DNA of 49,878 nt, taken from NCBI GenBank assembly GCA_002500765.1, contig DLSX01000258.1, positions 6,232-56,109 on the forward strand. The letters are read 5' to 3'. Shown piece after piece: positions 34,840 to 43,095 of the stretch; position 1 is the first letter of the stretch; each line of letters begins with the position of its first letter. The notes beneath the pieces are model-generated. The model did not search any database. It saw only the letters and a list, made by a program, of their open reading frames with translations, and was not told the DNA's origin. Origin of the DNA: Neorhizobium sp. UBA7851. GTDB taxonomy: Bacteria; Pseudomonadota; Alphaproteobacteria; Rhizobiales; Rhizobiaceae. The translations under genes and the position numbers were made by a program.

Positions 34840-36774
34840 ATGCAAAGCCGCTATTTCGACGTCTATGGCGCGTGGCAGCGGGATCCGGAGAGTTTCTGGA
34901 TGGAAGCTGCCAAGGCGATCGACTGGTTCACGCCGCCGACCGGGGCATACGATCCCGATCAGGGTGTCTATGGTCGGTGGTTTGTCGGCGGCGAAACCAA
35001 TACCTGTTACAACTGCCTGGACCGGCATGTTGAAGCGGGGCGCGGCGAACAACGCGCCTTCATCTACGATAGCGTGATGAGCGGCACAAAGAGGTTCTTC
35101 ACCTATTCCGAAGTTCTGACCGAGGTGAAGGCGATTGCGGCCGTGTTGCGCGATCTCGGTATCGGCCGCGGCGACAGGGTCGTCATCTATATGCCGATGG
35201 TGCCTGAGGCGGTGTTTTCCATGCTGGCATGCGCCCGACTAGGCGCCGTGCATTCCGTCGTTTTTGGAGGATTTGCGGCGCAGGAGCTTGCCGCGCGGCT
35301 GAACGATTCGGAAGCGAAACTAGTCATTTCCGCGAGTTGCGGTCTCGAGCCCGGTCGAGTGGTTGCCTACAAGCCTTTACTCGAAAAGGCGATCGAACTG
35401 GCAAAGGTGAAACCGGATCATTGCCTTATCCTGCAGCGGCCCGAACTCTACGCACCGATCGATCCTGACCGTGGTGAATATGACTTCAGCCAGATGGTGG
35501 ATAACGCGCGCGGGCGGGATATCGAATGCGTGCCGGTCAAGGCGAGCGATCCGCTCTATATCCTCTACACATCCGGGACGACGGGCCAGCCGAAAGGTGT
35601 GGTGCGCGACAATGGCGGGCATATGGTGGCGCTGCAATGGAGCATGCCGAATATTTTCGGCATGGCGCCGGGTGAAGTGTTCTGGACGGCTTCTGATATC
35701 GGCTGGGTGGTGGGGCATTCCTATATCGTCTACGCACCTTTGCTGAACGGCAATACGAGCGTCATCTTCGAAGGCAAGCCGGTAGGCACGCCCGATGCGG
35801 GCACGTTCTGGCGCGTCGCGGCGGAGCATGACGTCAAAGTGCTGTTTACCGCACCGACCGCTTTCCGCGCGATCCGGCGTGACGATCCCGATGGGGAGTT
35901 TGTCGAGAATTACGATCTGCTCGGTCTGCGCGCACTGTTTTTGGCCGGTGAGCGTGCCGATCCCGAGACATTGCGATGGGCGGAAGAGAAGCTGAAGGTA
36001 CCGGTCATCGATCACTGGTGGCAGACGGAAACCGGCTGGCCGATTGCGGCCAACACGATGGGGCTTGGCCTGATGCCGTTCAAGCACGGGTCTCCGACGC
36101 GACCAATGCCCGGTTATGCGGTGGAGGTGATCGACGATGCCGGCAAGCCGGTGCCGCAGGGCACGCTGGGCAATATCGTGATCAGGCTGCCCCTGCCCCC
36201 GGGTTGCCTGCCGACATTCTGGAATGCCGATGGGCGGTTTCGTGAAAGCTGCCTCGAAGAATTTCCCGGCTATTACAAGACGGCGGATGCCGGGATCATC
36301 GATGATGACGGCTATATTTTCGTGATGGCGCGCACGGACGACATTATCAACTGCGCCGGCCATCGTCTGTCGACCGGTTCCATGGAAGAGGTTTGTGCGA
36401 AACATCCGGATGTCGCCGAATGTGCGGTCATCGGCGTGAAGGACAAGGTCAAGGGGCAAATACCCTGCGGTTTCCTGGTGCTGAAGAACCATGTTTCACG
36501 GGAAACTTCCGAAATCGCCGCGGAGGTGGCCGGTATGGTCCGCAACGAGATCGGGCCGGTTGCCGCCTTCAAGACGGTGATGGTGGTGCCAAAATTGCCA
36601 AAGACACGATCAGGCAAGATCCTTCGCGGCACGATGCAGAAGATTGCCGACGACATGCCATGGACCATGCCGGCGACGATTGAAGATCCGGGAACGCTGG
36701 ACGTGGTTCGGGAAACTCTCTGGAAAAACGGTTTTGCTCATAAAGAGAAAAGCGCGGCGGCACCGGTCGCATAG
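34840..36774 (+). CDS. prpE: Propionyl-CoA synthetase (AMP-forming)
   Basis: It activates propionate, and probably other short acids, to the CoA thioester using ATP. The 644-residue ANL-superfamily enzyme has the A3 loop YTSGTTGQPKGVVRDNGGH near residue 243, where the VRDNGG form separates PrpE from Acs, and the catalytic A10 lysine Lys593 in KTRSGK. The ATG at 34840 has a GGGAGG site directly upstream. A parS-like site is embedded at 36492-36507. No methylcitrate or methylmalonyl genes are adjacent, so the propionate fate is not shown here. Confidence 0.92.
   Translation: MQSRYFDVYGAWQRDPESFWMEAAKAIDWFTPPTGAYDPDQGVYGRWFVGGETNTCYNCLDRHVEAGRGEQRAFIYDSVMSGTKRFFTYSEVLTEVKAIAAVLRDLGIGRGDRVVIYMPMVPEAVFSMLACARLGAVHSVVFGGFAAQELAARLNDSEAKLVISASCGLEPGRVVAYKPLLEKAIELAKVKPDHCLILQRPELYAPIDPDRGEYDFSQMVDNARGRDIECVPVKASDPLYILYTSGTTGQPKGVVRDNGGHMVALQWSMPNIFGMAPGEVFWTASDIGWVVGHSYIVYAPLLNGNTSVIFEGKPVGTPDAGTFWRVAAEHDVKVLFTAPTAFRAIRRDDPDGEFVENYDLLGLRALFLAGERADPETLRWAEEKLKVPVIDHWWQTETGWPIAANTMGLGLMPFKHGSPTRPMPGYAVEVIDDAGKPVPQGTLGNIVIRLPLPPGCLPTFWNADGRFRESCLEEFPGYYKTADAGIIDDDGYIFVMARTDDIINCAGHRLSTGSMEEVCAKHPDVAECAVIGVKDKVKGQIPCGFLVLKNHVSRETSEIAAEVAGMVRNEIGPVAAFKTVMVVPKLPKTRSGKILRGTMQKIADDMPWTMPATIEDPGTLDVVRETLWKNGFAHKEKSAAAPVA
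36492..36507. other. parS: parS-like site 3, inside prpE
   Basis: TGTTTCACGGGAAACT matches parS at 14 of 16 bases, with one change in the central palindrome (CACGGG for CACGTG). It encodes Val-Ser-Arg-Glu-Thr, the same peptide as the site in rsmG. It lies 9.2 kb from site 2 and 7 kb beyond parB. Confidence 0.62.
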
Positions 36775-36775
36775 A

Positions 36776-36810
36776 CAAAAAGAAAAGCCCCGGAGACGAT
36801 CCGGGGCTTT
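36776..36810. terminator. Terminator between prpE and trcR
   Basis: An 11-pair perfect stem (AAAGCCCCGGA / TCCGGGGCTTT, loop GACGA) lies between convergent genes. A long T-rich run follows on the minus strand, so trcR is ended most efficiently; the plus strand has only three Ts. Confidence 0.88.
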
Positions 36811-36833
36811 GAATTCCTGCGATAAGGCGACGC

Positions 36834-37547
36834 TTAGAAGCGGTCGTCCTCGTCTTCCTCTTCGGTGCGGGTCGACTTGAGCGAAGAAAGTTTTGCGAAG
36901 ACGGCGTCCGCATCGATTTCCTTCTCTTCCTCGCGTTCGCTGCGGTAATCGCCGAAGCCGAGGTTTTCGGTCTCGGAGGCCGGCTGCAGGGAGGCGCCGA
37001 GCTCGGCAGCGGTCGGCAGCGGACGGTTCTTGGAGGCCTTTTCGACTTCGAGGTCGAGATCGATCTGGGAGCAGAGGCCGAGCGTTACCGGGTCCATCGG
37101 AGCGAGGTTTGCAGCATTCCAGTGGGTGCGCTCGCGGATCTGTTCGATGGTGGACTTGGTGGTACCGACGAGGCGCGAGATCTGCGCGTCCTTCAGTTCC
37201 GGATGGTTGCGAACCAGCCAAAGGATGGCGTTCGGGCGATCTTGGCGCTTGGAAACCGGCGTGTAGCGCGGGCCACGGCGCTTGGATTCCGGAACGCGAA
37301 CCTTCGGCTCGGAAAGTTTCAGCTTGTGATTGATGTCCTTTTCGCCGCGCTCGATTTCATCGCGGGACAGCTGGCCAGTGGCGATCGGGTCGAGGCCCTT
37401 GATACCCTGGGCGGCTTCACCATCGGCGATTGCCTTGACCTCGAGCGGATGCAGTTTGCAGAACTGCGCGATCTGGTCGAAGGAGAGGGCCGTATTGTCG
37501 ACAAGCCAAACTGCGGTGGCCTTCGGCATAAGCAATTGTTGAGCCAT
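36834..37547 (-). CDS. trcR: Cell cycle transcriptional regulator TrcR (DUF1013)
   Basis: This is a conserved alphaproteobacterial regulator. The 237-residue protein starts MAQQLLMPKATAVWLVDNT and has two HTH-like regions: SFDQIAQFCKLHPLEVKAIADGE (about 22-44) and AQISRLVGTTKSTIEQIRERTHW. The C-terminal 70 residues are acidic and probably flexible. It sits between the divergent acs and convergent prpE genes; a regulatory link to them is possible but not shown. Confidence 0.9.
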   Translation of the reverse strand: MAQQLLMPKATAVWLVDNTALSFDQIAQFCKLHPLEVKAIADGEAAQGIKGLDPIATGQLSRDEIERGEKDINHKLKLSEPKVRVPESKRRGPRYTPVSKRQDRPNAILWLVRNHPELKDAQISRLVGTTKSTIEQIRERTHWNAANLAPMDPVTLGLCSQIDLDLEVEKASKNRPLPTAAELGASLQPASETENLGFGDYRSEREEEKEIDADAVFAKLSSLKSTRTEEEDEDDRF

Positions 37548-37798
37548 GGGTATAGTTCCTCTGTCCGTCCGCGCCGGTGTCGCGGGCCGTGGGTATCAAC
37601 CACTATTTCCGGGAATTCACCGCCGTATAATCGAATTAGGACAGAATTGCAATTCTCTGAAACAGGATCCTTGTCGATCGCATTTCAGACCCTCACAGCC
37701 ATTTGTCTAATTGCCGCTTCCGCCCCAATTGCTATGAATGCCAAAATGTCGCACCGATGACGAATGTCAGGTCGACGGTGCAAGTGAGGGAGGAACAC

Positions 37799-39754
37799 AT
37801 GTCCGAAAAAATCTATCCGGTTCTCAAGTCCACCAAGGCCAAGGCACTCATCGACAAGGACAAATACGAAAAGTGGTATGAGGAGAGCATCGAGGATCCG
37901 GATAAGTTCTGGGGCAAGCATGGCCGCCGGATCGACTGGTTCAAGCCTTACACGAAAGTGAAGAACACGTCATTCAAGGGGCGGGTTTCGATCAAGTGGT
38001 TCGAGGACGGGCTGACGAACGTCTCCTATAATTGCATAGACCGCCACCTGAAGACCCATGGCGAGCGCACGGCAATCATCTGGGAAGGCGACAACCCCTA
38101 TATCGACAAGAAGATCACCTATAACCAGCTCTACGATCAGGTCTGCCGGATGGCGAACGTGCTGAAGAAGCATGGGGTCAAGAAGGGCGATCGCGTTACC
38201 ATCTACATGCCGATGATCCCGGAAGCGGCCTATGCGATGCTGGCCTGTGCGCGTATCGGCGCGGTGCATTCAGTCGTCTTCGGTGGGTTTTCACCGGAAG
38301 CCTTGGCGGGCCGTATCGTCGACTGCCAGTCGACATTCGTGATCACTTGTGACGAGGGCGTGCGCGGCGGAAAGCCGGTGCCGCTAAAGGAAAATACCGA
38401 CAAGGCGATCCATATCGCGGCGCGTCAGTATGTGACGGTGAACAAGGTTCTGGTCGTGCGCCGTACCGGCGGCAAGACCAACTGGGCGCCGGGTCGAGAT
38501 ATCTGGTACCATCAGGAAATTGCGACGGTGAAAGGCCATTGCGAGCCGGTGAAGATGAAGGCGGAAGATCCGCTGTTCATCCTTTATACGTCGGGTTCGA
38601 CTGGCAAGCCGAAGGGTGTGCTGCATACGACGGGCGGCTATCTCGTTTATGCGGCGATGACCCATGAATATACGTTCGACTATCAGGACGGCGATATCTA
38701 CTGGTGTACGGCGGATGTAGGCTGGGTCACCGGCCATTCCTACCTCGTCTATGGTCCGCTGGCCAATTGCGCGACGACGCTGATGTTTGAAGGCGTTCCG
38801 AACTTTCCGGACCAAGGCCGGTTCTGGGAAATCGTCGACAAGCACAAGGTCAACATCTTCTACACCGCGCCGACTGCGATCCGTTCGCTGATCGGGGCGG
38901 GCGACGAATTCGTCAAGCGGTCTTCACGCGAGAGCCTGCGGCTGCTCGGCACTGTCGGCGAGCCGATCAATCCGGAAGCCTGGGAATGGTATTATAACGT
39001 GGTCGGCGAAAAGCGCTGCCCGGTGGTGGATACTTGGTGGCAGACGGAAACCGGCGGCCACATGATCACGCCGTTGCCGGGTGCGACGGACCTGAAGCCC
39101 GGGTCGGCCACCAAGCCGTTCTTCGGGGTGAAGCCGCAGCTGGTCGATAACGAGGGCAATGTTCTCGAAGGGGCGGCCGACGGAAATCTCTGCATCACGG
39201 ATTCATGGCCGGGGCAGATGCGTACCGTCTATGGCGATCACGAGCGTTTCATTCAGACTTATTTCTCCACCTACAAGGGGAAATATTTCACCGGTGACGG
39301 CTGCCGGCGGGATGAGGACGGGTATTACTGGATCACCGGCCGCGTCGACGATGTGCTCAATGTCTCCGGCCATCGCCTAGGGACTGCGGAAGTAGAATCG
39401 GCGCTCGTCTCGCACCATCTCGTGTCGGAAGCGGCTGTGGTCGGTTATCCGCACGGCATCAAGGGACAGGGCATCTATTGCTATGTCACGTTGATGGCCG
39501 GGAACGCGGGCACCGACGAATTGCGGCAGGAGCTTACCAAGCATGTCCGCAACGAAATCGGGCCGATCGCAGCACCGGACAAGATCCAGTTCTCGCCGGG
39601 CCTGCCGAAAACCCGTTCGGGCAAGATCATGCGCCGTATCCTGCGCAAGATTGCCGAGGACGATTTCGGGGCGCTCGGGGATACGTCGACACTTGCCGAT
39701 CCCGCAGTTGTGGATGACCTGATCGCCAACCGCCAGAACAAGGTGGACGCCTGA
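37799..39754 (+). CDS. acs: Acetyl-CoA synthetase (AMP-forming)
   Basis: It converts acetate, ATP and CoA to acetyl-CoA. The 651-residue protein is standard length, with the loop LYTSGSTGKPKGVLHTTGGYL, the WWQTETGG motif, the hinge Asp/Arg region (GRVDDVLNVSGHRLGT) and the catalytic Lys609 in PKTRSGKIMRR. Lys609 is the residue acetylated by Pat-type enzymes in Salmonella. GAGGGAGGA lies just before the ATG at 37799; the frame extends 32 codons upstream without support. A 251-base gap to trcR holds the divergent promoters. Confidence 0.97.
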   Translation: MSEKIYPVLKSTKAKALIDKDKYEKWYEESIEDPDKFWGKHGRRIDWFKPYTKVKNTSFKGRVSIKWFEDGLTNVSYNCIDRHLKTHGERTAIIWEGDNPYIDKKITYNQLYDQVCRMANVLKKHGVKKGDRVTIYMPMIPEAAYAMLACARIGAVHSVVFGGFSPEALAGRIVDCQSTFVITCDEGVRGGKPVPLKENTDKAIHIAARQYVTVNKVLVVRRTGGKTNWAPGRDIWYHQEIATVKGHCEPVKMKAEDPLFILYTSGSTGKPKGVLHTTGGYLVYAAMTHEYTFDYQDGDIYWCTADVGWVTGHSYLVYGPLANCATTLMFEGVPNFPDQGRFWEIVDKHKVNIFYTAPTAIRSLIGAGDEFVKRSSRESLRLLGTVGEPINPEAWEWYYNVVGEKRCPVVDTWWQTETGGHMITPLPGATDLKPGSATKPFFGVKPQLVDNEGNVLEGAADGNLCITDSWPGQMRTVYGDHERFIQTYFSTYKGKYFTGDGCRRDEDGYYWITGRVDDVLNVSGHRLGTAEVESALVSHHLVSEAAVVGYPHGIKGQGIYCYVTLMAGNAGTDELRQELTKHVRNEIGPIAAPDKIQFSPGLPKTRSGKIMRRILRKIAEDDFGALGDTSTLADPAVVDDLIANRQNKVDA

Positions 39755-39767
39755 CGTCCGTCATAAA

Positions 39768-40211
39768 TCAGCTGCCGCAAGTCTCTCTCGGCTTGCGGCC
39801 GCCATCATAGGTACGGACCAAGCCGGCAAGCAGAAGGCCGTCCGCGACGCTGTGACCGTCCGAAAGGATCACGTCGGCGACGATGCGGCCGAAATATTTG
39901 TCGCCGGAAATCCGTATAAGCTGAATTCTGGACGATTGTGCCGCCATGATTTCAAGCGCTTGGCGGGCATCTTGCCCCGCTGATCGCACCGTTTCACATT
40001 TCGACTTGAGTTCTGGCGCGTCGATGCCGCGGATGCGGACATAAACTTCCATCTTCTGCTGCGGCCAAGGTTGGGCCTCGACCAGCAGTGTATCTCCATC
40101 AACGACGCGGAGAATTTCGGCAGAGACCGGGCCGGAGATTTCATCGCGTGCCATCGCTTCGGTGGTGGAGACCGACACCAATCCAACAATGAATAACAGC
40201 GCTTTGAACAT
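39768..40211 (-). CDS. Thermonuclease-family (SNase-like) secreted protein
   Basis: The 147-residue protein begins with a signal peptide (MFKALLFIVGLVSVSTTEA), predicted to be cleaved before or near MARDE. The SNase-like fold shows VVDGDTLLV, VRIRGIDAPEL and DKYFGRIVADV; these contain the Arg/Glu/Arg positions used by staphylococcal nuclease. It is smaller than many relatives but looks complete, ending soon after the GLVRTYDGG segment. Nuclease activity is inferred from family only. Confidence 0.85.
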   Translation of the reverse strand: MFKALLFIVGLVSVSTTEAMARDEISGPVSAEILRVVDGDTLLVEAQPWPQQKMEVYVRIRGIDAPELKSKCETVRSAGQDARQALEIMAAQSSRIQLIRISGDKYFGRIVADVILSDGHSVADGLLLAGLVRTYDGGRKPRETCGS

Positions 40212-40245
40212 GAAAGGAATAAATTCCGATATCCGATCAAAGTCA
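40212..40245 (-). promoter_or_regulatory. Consensus-like promoter abutting nuclease start codon
   Basis: On the minus strand TTGACT (-35) and TTTATT (-10) are separated by exactly 17 bases. Only six bases separate the -10 element from the ATG at 40211, so the transcript would start at or next to the start codon. Confidence 0.5.
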
Positions 40246-40278
40246 ATAGGAATTTTATCTTATTGCATGGGCTCAGAT

Positions 40279-40497
40279 TTAGAAATCGATGGCGCGTCCA
40301 TTGATTTCCCAGTCGCCAAAACGAGCCGGATCCGCGCCCCCGCGGCCGCCAAATTCTTCCGGCATGTTGGCTTTGGCTTCCGCCTGACGGCGTTCCTCAG
40401 CTTCCTGCAGAGCGCGTTGCGCCGCGGGTGAAAGCGGCCTTTTTGCAGCGCCTTCTTCTGAAACGTTTTCCATATTGTCGTTGTCCGCGCTTTGCAT
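40279..40497 (-). CDS. SDHAF4 / DUF1674 family protein
   Basis: The short protein ends with the family hallmark FGDWEINGRAIDF, preceded by PEEFGGRGGADPARFGDWE. Eukaryotic SDHAF4 helps flavinated SdhA join SdhB; bacterial members are presumed to play a related role. The N-terminal half is charged, Ala/Glu/Arg-rich and likely disordered. Several in-frame ATGs (40548, 40506, 40497, 40473) are possible; 40497, giving 72 residues, is a compromise and no ribosome binding site decides. Confidence 0.8.
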   Translation of the reverse strand: MQSADNDNMENVSEEGAAKRPLSPAAQRALQEAEERRQAEAKANMPEEFGGRGGADPARFGDWEINGRAIDF

Positions 40498-40632
40498 ATC
40501 TCGCATCACCGCAAGGTTTATTGAAAAATCAGGTCGAATTGACCACATGATAGGGCGTTCATAACCGCTAGAAAACCCATGGGCGACTATTTGGATCGCT
40601 TGAGGGACGAAATCGGCAACGGAGAGATGACG

Positions 40633-41610
40633 ATGAATGTGATGCGCACCGCCATGCTTCTGGCCTTCATGACCGCCCTGTTCATGGGGGTCGGATTTCT
40701 GATCGGCGGCAAGGGCGGCATGATGATCGCATTGGTGATCGCAGCCGGGATGAACCTGTTTTCCTACTGGAATTCTGACAAGATGGTGCTGTCAGCCTAT
40801 CATGCCCAGGAGGTGGATGAGCGCACGGCGCCGGAATTCTACCGGATGATTCGCGATCTTTCGGCCAATGCGAACCTGCCGATGCCGAAAGTCTATATCT
40901 ACGACAACCCGCAGCCGAATGCGTTTGCGACGGGCCGCAATCCGGAAAATGCCGCCGTTGCGGCTTCGACCGGTCTTCTGCAGCGCCTGACGCATGAGGA
41001 AGTGGCAGGTGTCATGGCGCATGAGCTGGCTCATGTGCAGAACCGCGATACGCTGATCATGACGATTACGGCGACGCTTGCCGGTGCGATTTCCATGCTC
41101 GGCAATTTTGCTTTTTTCCTGGGTGGCAACCGCGAGAACAACAGTAACCCGCTCGGCTTCATCGGCGTGCTGGCGGCGATGATCGTTGCGCCTTTTGCAG
41201 CCATGCTGGTGCAGATGGCGATCAGCCGTACCCGCGAATATTCGGCCGACCGTCGAGGTGCTGAAATCTGCGGCAACCCGATCTGGCTTGCCTCGGCGCT
41301 CGCAAAGATTGCCGGTTCCGCGCATTCGATCCCGAACTACGAAGCCGAACGCAACCCGGCGACGGCGCATATGTTCATCATCAATCCGCTTTCCGGCGAA
41401 CGCATGGACAACCTGTTCTCGACGCATCCGAATACCGAAAACCGTATCGCGGCTCTTCAGCAAATGGCGAACGAGTTTCGCGGTGGTGGGTCGACGGGAT
41501 CGTTTTCGGCTGGTAGACCCCAGCGCACCGCGCGCTCCGTGCCGAATGCAGGCGCAAACAACCCCTGGGGCCGCGGATCGGATGAACCGCGCAAAGGTCC
41601 CTGGTCTTGA
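40633..41610 (+). CDS. htpX: Membrane protease HtpX
   Basis: This inner-membrane M48 zinc metalloprotease takes part in quality control of membrane proteins. The 325-residue protein has two N-terminal helices (about 5-20 and 28-45), the zinc motif HELAH (130-134), two further hydrophobic segments, and the SRTREYSADRRGAEI region with the third ligand. ATG at 40633 has GGAGAG six bases upstream and gives the family start MNVMRTAMLLAFMTALFMG; longer frames are less likely. Its stop overlaps the rsmB start. Confidence 0.96.
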   Translation: MNVMRTAMLLAFMTALFMGVGFLIGGKGGMMIALVIAAGMNLFSYWNSDKMVLSAYHAQEVDERTAPEFYRMIRDLSANANLPMPKVYIYDNPQPNAFATGRNPENAAVAASTGLLQRLTHEEVAGVMAHELAHVQNRDTLIMTITATLAGAISMLGNFAFFLGGNRENNSNPLGFIGVLAAMIVAPFAAMLVQMAISRTREYSADRRGAEICGNPIWLASALAKIAGSAHSIPNYEAERNPATAHMFIINPLSGERMDNLFSTHPNTENRIAALQQMANEFRGGGSTGSFSAGRPQRTARSVPNAGANNPWGRGSDEPRKGPWS

Positions 41611-42998
41611 ACGAGCCAAAAAACAAGAAACCACATAAATACTCGCCCAAGAAGCCGGCAGCCGATCGCGCAGGTAGTGAGCCGAGAAAACCCGGATTCG
41701 AAGTGAGGGCAACGGCCGCGAAGCTGCTCGCGGCTGCCGTCGATCGCAAGACGTCGCTCGACGGGATGCTGGATCTGACCCATGGCAATCCTGCCTACAA
41801 GGCATTGAACGATGCCGACCGCGCATTGACGCGTGCCATCCTGACGACTGCCCTTCGCCATCTGCCGCGGCTTGAAGCGGCTATCGCCTCGATGATCGAA
41901 ACGCCGCTGCCGGAAGGCGCGCGTGCGCTTCAGCATGTGCTGATTGTTGCTGCCGCACAGATTCTGCATCTCGACGTGCCTTCGCATGCTGCCGTCGATC
42001 TGGCTGTCGAGCAGGCCAATCGCGATCCGCGCAATCGCCGTTTCGCCAAGCTTGTCAATGCGGTCCTGCGTCGTCTGGTACGGGAGAAGGACGAGGTTCT
42101 GGCGGCCACTGCCTCCATTTCTCCGGTGCCGCACTGGTTCCGTGCGCGGCTCGTTGCCGCCTATGGCGAAGCGGAAGCCACCCGGATTGCCGAGGCGCAG
42201 CTTACGCCACCTGCCATTGATCTGACGGTCAAGAGCGATCCACAGGCATGGGCTGAAAAGCTCGGTGGTAAGGTTTTGCCGACAGGAAGTGTCCGCCTTG
42301 GAGAGTTCGAGGGATCGGTTACGGGTCTGGAAGGTTTCGACCGGGGCGAGTGGTGGGTTCAGGATGTTGCGGCCAGCATTCCGGCAAAACTGTTCGGCGA
42401 CCTGAAGGGCAAGCATGTGGCCGATCTCTGCGCTGCACCCGGTGGCAAGACCGCCCAGTTGATCGCGGCCGGTGCCGTGGTGACTGCTGTCGAGCAGTCG
42501 TCCAACCGTCTTGCGCGGCTAAAGGAAAATCTTGGACGTCTCGGCATGGCGGCCGAATTGGTGGGCGGGGATCTTTTCAAATATTCGCCCGACGAAAAGC
42601 TCGATGGCGTGCTTCTGGATGCGCCCTGCTCGTCTACCGGCACGACACGTCGGCATCCGGACGTGCTCTGGACCAAGGGCGTGCAGGATATCGAAAAGCT
42701 GGCGGCGCTTCAGGAGAAGATGCTGCGCCATGCCGTGACCCTGGTGAAAAGCGGCGGCATGATCGTCTTTTCGAACTGCTCGCTGGACCCGATGGAAGGC
42801 GAGGAGCTCATCGAGCGGGTTCTTTCCGATACGCCATCCGTGAAACGGTTGCCGGTCGATCCGGCAAACTGGCCCGGGCTTGAAAACGCAATCACGGCGC
42901 AGGGTGATTTCAGAACCACGCCGGCGATGATCCCGCCTTCGGATGGTTTTGCCGGCGGCATGGATGGTTTCTTTGCCAGCGTGCTGTGTGTCGAGTAA
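41607..42998 (+). CDS. RsmB/NOP-family RNA cytosine-C5 methyltransferase
   Basis: The 463-residue protein has an N-terminal NusB-like domain (RATAAKLLAAAVDRKTSLDGML ... AVDLAVEQANRDPRNRRFAKLVNAVLRR) and a C-terminal SAM methyltransferase domain with CAAPGGKT, DAPCSSTGTTRRHPD and the second cysteine in NCSLDPMEGE. This domain order is that of RsmB, which methylates C967 of 16S rRNA, so rsmB is the best guess. The start is TTG at 41607, overlapping the htpX stop codon as TTGA. An Arg/Lys/Pro-rich N-terminus precedes the first domain. Confidence 0.92.
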   Translation: MNEPKNKKPHKYSPKKPAADRAGSEPRKPGFEVRATAAKLLAAAVDRKTSLDGMLDLTHGNPAYKALNDADRALTRAILTTALRHLPRLEAAIASMIETPLPEGARALQHVLIVAAAQILHLDVPSHAAVDLAVEQANRDPRNRRFAKLVNAVLRRLVREKDEVLAATASISPVPHWFRARLVAAYGEAEATRIAEAQLTPPAIDLTVKSDPQAWAEKLGGKVLPTGSVRLGEFEGSVTGLEGFDRGEWWVQDVAASIPAKLFGDLKGKHVADLCAAPGGKTAQLIAAGAVVTAVEQSSNRLARLKENLGRLGMAAELVGGDLFKYSPDEKLDGVLLDAPCSSTGTTRRHPDVLWTKGVQDIEKLAALQEKMLRHAVTLVKSGGMIVFSNCSLDPMEGEELIERVLSDTPSVKRLPVDPANWPGLENAITAQGDFRTTPAMIPPSDGFAGGMDGFFASVLCVE

Positions 42999-43095
42999 GG
43001 TTTTGTTCACCATACCGGCCTCATACTTCCGATCCATCTAAAATTGATTCAGCTGATCTAGCGATAACCATTCCGGCGGAGAAACCAGAGTGACC

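Noticed and set aside
39774..39799. GCCGCAAG / CTTGCGGC hairpin after acs
   Set aside because: It has a ten-base loop, no T-run and lies within the nuclease coding end; it may be coincidental.
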